Shown: positions 60,458 to 64,000 of the stretch, in pieces
Numbering within the stretch: the first letter of the stretch is position 1
How the letters are laid out: every line of letters starts with the position of its first letter
Assembly: GCF_000003855.2 (NCBI RefSeq)
Contig: NW_003101647.1
Coordinates: 201,744 to 265,743 of the forward strand
DNA length: 64,000 bases
Origin: Blastomyces gilchristii SLH14081
Taxonomy: Eukaryota; Ascomycota; Eurotiomycetes; Onygenales; Ajellomycetaceae
Reading direction: 5' to 3'
Program-made: the position numbers and the translations under genes
Notes under the pieces: model-generated
The model's database searches: none
What the model was told of the DNA's origin: nothing
Seen by the model: only the letters and a program-made list of their open reading frames with translations

Positions 60458-62238
60458 CTATTTAACTAGCGGTTCACATAGTTTGGTCTTCTCTCCTTCT
60501 TCCCGCTCTCCTCCGCCCTCTTCTTCCTCTTCTTCTTGTTGTTGTTGATTGAGAAAACCTTTGAATCGGTACCTAATTATTCCCTCGTCTGCTCGAGCCT
60601 CCGGGAAGAAAGCGGGAGCATATTCCCTTAGAATATCAATCCTATCTTCATCGTCCATTAGTAGCGGCAGGAAGACTTCGAACTGTACAAGAGAAAAGAG
60701 AGGATTCGGGTGCGAATTAGGATCGCATAAAAAACTCGAACCCCTCCGCCGCGCGAGATTGATTAGTTTCAGAAGTACGGCGCGTTCGACGCCCTTTGCT
60801 TCTACCAACATACAGGCTGCCGATGCAACGATATCTAGCCATTTCGGGTACCGCTGGGCTTGAACAACCTTATGAAGAGTAATAACCATCCTCACTGCTT
60901 CTACGGAATTGCGTCCACCGGCGCCCCATCCTGAAATGATCGTGCCTAGGACGAGGACGTCGAACTCGCCGAACTCGTCCATAGTCACACGCGTTGCAGC
61001 TTCACTAAGGGTTACATGAGCTTGTACTGGATCGCCATAATATCTGCGAGATGGCGTTCTGTTAAAATATTGGCACGATGCAAGAATAGACACGGCGGTT
61101 GAGGAAAGAACATACTTCATGGGTGCTAATGGCAAGGTCTAGTAGACACCACGTTAGCCTTGCACCGGGGAACTTTCTAGCCCGATAGTAAGAATGACAC
61201 CTTTGGGGAAAATGTAAACGTGTTGGGAAACGAATTTGTCACCGAAAGCCTTATGTCGGATTAGTAGCCAATGGCGACAAGAGAAGCGGGAGAGCAAGGG
61301 GAAAGAGGTAAGAAAGCAGTACAGCAAAGGATATGACTTTGGGCTTTCGATTAATGTAACTTACAGCAATATCAGGATACAAATGCCAACTAGAGAGAGC
61401 GAGCAGGAGTCCTCCATCATTGATTGGCATTTTGAGATTCCCCATTTACCAGACGGTCCATTCCCACCAAAGCAGAATCTCCAGGCATCGATTGTGCTTG
61501 CATAGGTAGTAGTAGACCTTGCATTGACACAGACGGTTATATTATCGAGAATTAATTTCACTTGTGTTTGCTCAATCTTCTTAGCTTGGTCGGCACGCCG
61601 CAACCATACACGCGCTCTATTTTCCCATTCTGCAAGCTGTTCCCGCGACATTTGAACGTGTGACGCCAAAAGATCGCCATACCCGAGTGGTTCGGCGTGG
61701 TTCACCGTCCCGAGCGCCCTCTTGCGTTCGGCAACTAACTCTGACCAGATCGAAATTGCTTCTGGCGCAGACCATACTCGGGCGCTGTGACGACCATCGT
61801 TTTTTTGTTAACAAAAAGCCAATTTCCAAAGATAGCCGAACATGGCCTACAGCATGCATGCCAACAAATGAACCGATATGGTAGGACTCCCAGACGTGGC
61901 GGTCGCCCATATCGGTGTTCCATCCGCTCCAATATAATCCGCGAAAATACCGTCACTTCGCAGGCCTTGCGGGTTAATGTCAGACGAGCCCGCAATCTCG
62001 GACACTCGTTTCCCATATTCCTCCTCCAACTTCGGGATCGAAGGAACAACTTGTGCAAATAGAGCACCAAAGTTTCCTCGCGGTGATATTCGTAGGCCCA
62101 ATCTCGGCGGATTCGCGACAATGGCGGGACAGGAGTTTCCAGACCAAGAAATTCCTTTGGAGCCTCCCTTTTTTTGGAGATGTTAGCGTTGGAGAAAAAA
62201 ACGAGGAAGAGCAAATTGAGTAAACATGAGCAAGACAT
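60458..62238 (-). pseudogene. Probable pseudogene of a conserved hypothetical fungal gene
   Basis: Minus-strand blocks in order: FLGLETPVPPLSRIRRDWAY, VVPSIPKLEEEYGKRVSEIA, SDGIFADYIGADGTPIWATA, ARVWSAPEAISIWSELVAER, LASHVQMSREQLAEWENRAR, LLLALSSWHLYPDIAV, YYGDPVQAHVTLSEAATRVT, and a C-terminal part with a Gln/Glu-rich end (QQQQEEEEEEGGG). Some introns still look good: one starts CT|GTAGGC near 61845 and ends CACAG, and one starts AA|GTATGT near 61116. Frames do not join between LVLYLHKLF and VVPSIPK (about 62050), nor between WRFCFGGNG and MGNLKMPINDGG (about 61450). A block expected before YYGDP appears missing. Function is unknown. If unseen introns explain the frame changes, it could still be a gene. 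Confidence 0.5.
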
Positions 62239-62837
62239 GGGGTTTTAACTACTTAAACCAGACTGAAAGCAAAATTCAGGTTCGCGAAAGCTAGAGTGGT
62301 CTCAACGGTTGGAGCTGTGAGTGACGGTACGAAACGACTTATCAAAACCATCTTGGTAAACCAGAAACTCAGGGAAAATATTTGATGTTGAGCTGAGATT
62401 TTGAGATCATAATATGTAGATGCTTGCAGCCCGCTTCATTCCTCGCCATTAGTCCCACCTTACGCATTTCGTCGCAAGCATGGAATGTTAGGGTCAATGA
62501 AACACAGACGACTTATTCTGCCGCTCAATATAATTTTTTGCCGAAGTTGCAGGCCAAAGGATTCAGTTATCTAGCATCATATTTTCGTCCTCAAAATTAA
62601 GTGCTTTCTGGGATTGATTGTTCGGCGAATTAAATCAGCTCCCCTTGTAAAACTACATGCAGAAATGGACAGGCAAAATGTAGTCATCTGAGGCGGGGTA
62701 GCTCATGGCAGTTGATATCTCAATTTGCAAACCGGTGCAACCGAAAGCCGGAGGATAAGGTCATCAAGTGTGTGGCTCCCACGATAAATATTCATAGCAT
62801 CATATCTTCATAGCTCCCAAACCCTCCTTGAACCCAC
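62239..62837. other. Intergenic before NCA2 3' end
   Basis: About 600 bp, AT-rich. No gene or clear motif is seen. It marks the right edge of the accessory region. Confidence 0.5.
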
Positions 62838-64000
62838 TCAGCGGTTCCACTTCGCATAGGCCCACCGCACCCGCTCCAAGATCCGCAATTGCCGCGCAAC
62901 ACCAACACGCACATTCAAGAGCTCATGAATATCCTCTCTAAACTCATGATATGTAGCCCCGGGCAGAAGATTCTGGGCTCTTTGCGTGAGGATATCGGTT
63001 TCGCAGATCAATAGGCCGTGGTCCTTGTAGGAGAGGATGCCATCGTGGGTTGTGCAAGAGGAGGTCAGGACGCGATCGACGGCACTGGTTGTGGAGTACA
63101 TCAGTGAGTTTTTTTTGATGCATATGTATGTTTGGGGAATGGCTAGAATGTGGTGGATGGAACATACCTGAGTGCGCGGGTCATTTCTTCTTGTTTCTTC
63201 CCCCGTCGGAGGCCTGCCCTGTTTCCGAATGCTCCACTTACCCATCGGAGTGCGGCGTAGGAGACGAGGATTCCCGGTGTAAGGCCGACAAACCTGGGGA
63301 AAAAATGAGTGAGCGAGTCTTCTAGGTGCAAATGAAGGCGAAGAATGGAGAGAAGTAGTTACCCAAAAACCAATTCCTGGCTCTTCAACAGCGCGTCAAT
63401 GCCGCCGATTGCAATCTCCACGTCCACCTTGGTTTTCTGAATCTGTATCAGCAGCGCACGAATCAAATCTCCCCGCACTGTTCCAACGAACGGTTTTCGT
63501 AGATCTCGCTCGTATGCTTTTAGGACGGGAGTTAGGTCCCCCTCTTTAACTTTGGAGCGGAGCAGATCGATATCTGACTGAGTCCATGATTTATGATCCG
63601 AGACATCCTTGGCGAAGTCGACGACCATCCTTTCGAGGCTGGCTCGATCAGCTTCCAGACTGCCTTTGCTCATTATGGCGACTTCGCTCGTCTCGTCGTG
63701 CCGTATTGTCCCGATGAGTCTCCTTAAGGGGTCTATGACCCAATTCGCCCAGAAATCAACCATTGTAGAACCAAGTTCGGAGATCCAGGTCCATATTTCG
63801 GCGCGTCTATTTGTTAATGTATTTAGGATTGTTCCGAGGGAAAAACACAGGGCCGACGCAGGTATCCAGTAGCGAATGATCTTAGAGGGGTAACCGTATT
63901 TTTTTATTAGAGCCTCAGTAGATGTCCGTTGGCTGGGCAAAGATTCCTCTAGAACATGTATTAGTTGTTGGAAAATGTGCGATGGATGTTCTACTGCCGG
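62838..64000 (-). CDS. NCA2: NCA2, nuclear control of ATP synthase expression (5' end outside window)
   Basis: Mitochondrial inner-membrane protein needed for expression of ATP6/ATP8 mRNA in yeast. Visible exons are complement(join(62838..63084,63168..63293,63363..>64000)), and the coding sequence is open to the window edge, so the N-terminal part is missing. Introns are 83 and 69 nt. NCA2 family signs are LIKKYGYPSKIIRYWIPAS, then FVGLTPGILVSYAALRW after the first junction. The C-terminal part follows with DGILSYKDHGLLICETDILT and RQLRILERVRWAYAKWNR. Hydrophobic segments around YWIPASALCFSLGTIL and GLTPGILVSYAALRW are likely membrane spans. Phases close exactly across both junctions. Confidence 0.9.

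Overview
The window looks like nuclear DNA of a filamentous ascomycete. It is probably a eurotiomycete, and Onygenales is my best guess. Genes are split by short GT-AG introns of mostly 60-110 nt with CTAAC/CTAAT branch sites. Orthologues of fungal genes (NIC96, CSM3, UvsB/Mec1, AFG2, a Sec4/SrgA-type Rab) are recognisable. Intergenic DNA is full of microsatellites, homopolymers and the recurrent word TACGGAGTA. All family assignments come from reading the translations; no database search was run.

Layout. 1-5.9 kb is a gene-free, simple-sequence-rich stretch. 5.9-38.5 kb is a dense block of conserved housekeeping genes: COX16 (-), NIC96 nucleoporin (+), a 676-residue reading frame joining a DNA-binding-like region to the riboflavin enzyme RIB7 (+), a broken cyclase-family gene (-), RCC1-type Ran exchange factor (+), CSM3 fork-protection protein (-), a complex I accessory subunit (+), TAD2 tRNA deaminase (-), the 25-exon checkpoint kinase MEC1/ATR/uvsB (+), an RNPS1-like SR protein (-), AFG2 ribosome-biogenesis AAA ATPase (-), an unidentified probably mitochondrial protein (+), and a Sec4/Rab8 GTPase (-). 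38.5-44.5 kb is a second long gap, followed by an SLC6-type transporter (+).

46.6-62.2 kb is an accessory region. It holds a broken gene that I read as gasdermin-like (+), convergent with a broken subtilisin-like S8 protease gene (-). Next come remnants of a C2H2-type gene, an intact intronless DUF2252 gene of bacterial type, and two frameshifted conserved hypothetical genes. The window ends inside NCA2 (-), a mitochondrial ATP synthase expression factor.

How the genes relate. The core block shows no pathway clustering, but several themes recur: mitochondrial respiration (COX16, the complex I subunit, NCA2), nuclear transport (NIC96, RCC1) and genome maintenance (CSM3, MEC1/ATR). Several genes are divergent pairs sharing short promoters (COX16/NIC96, CSM3/complex I subunit, TAD2/uvsB, AFG2/hypothetical). 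The most interesting signal is the decayed gasdermin-like/S8-protease pair, which has the layout reported for fungal regulated-cell-death (allorecognition) loci. Here both members carry stops or frameshifts.
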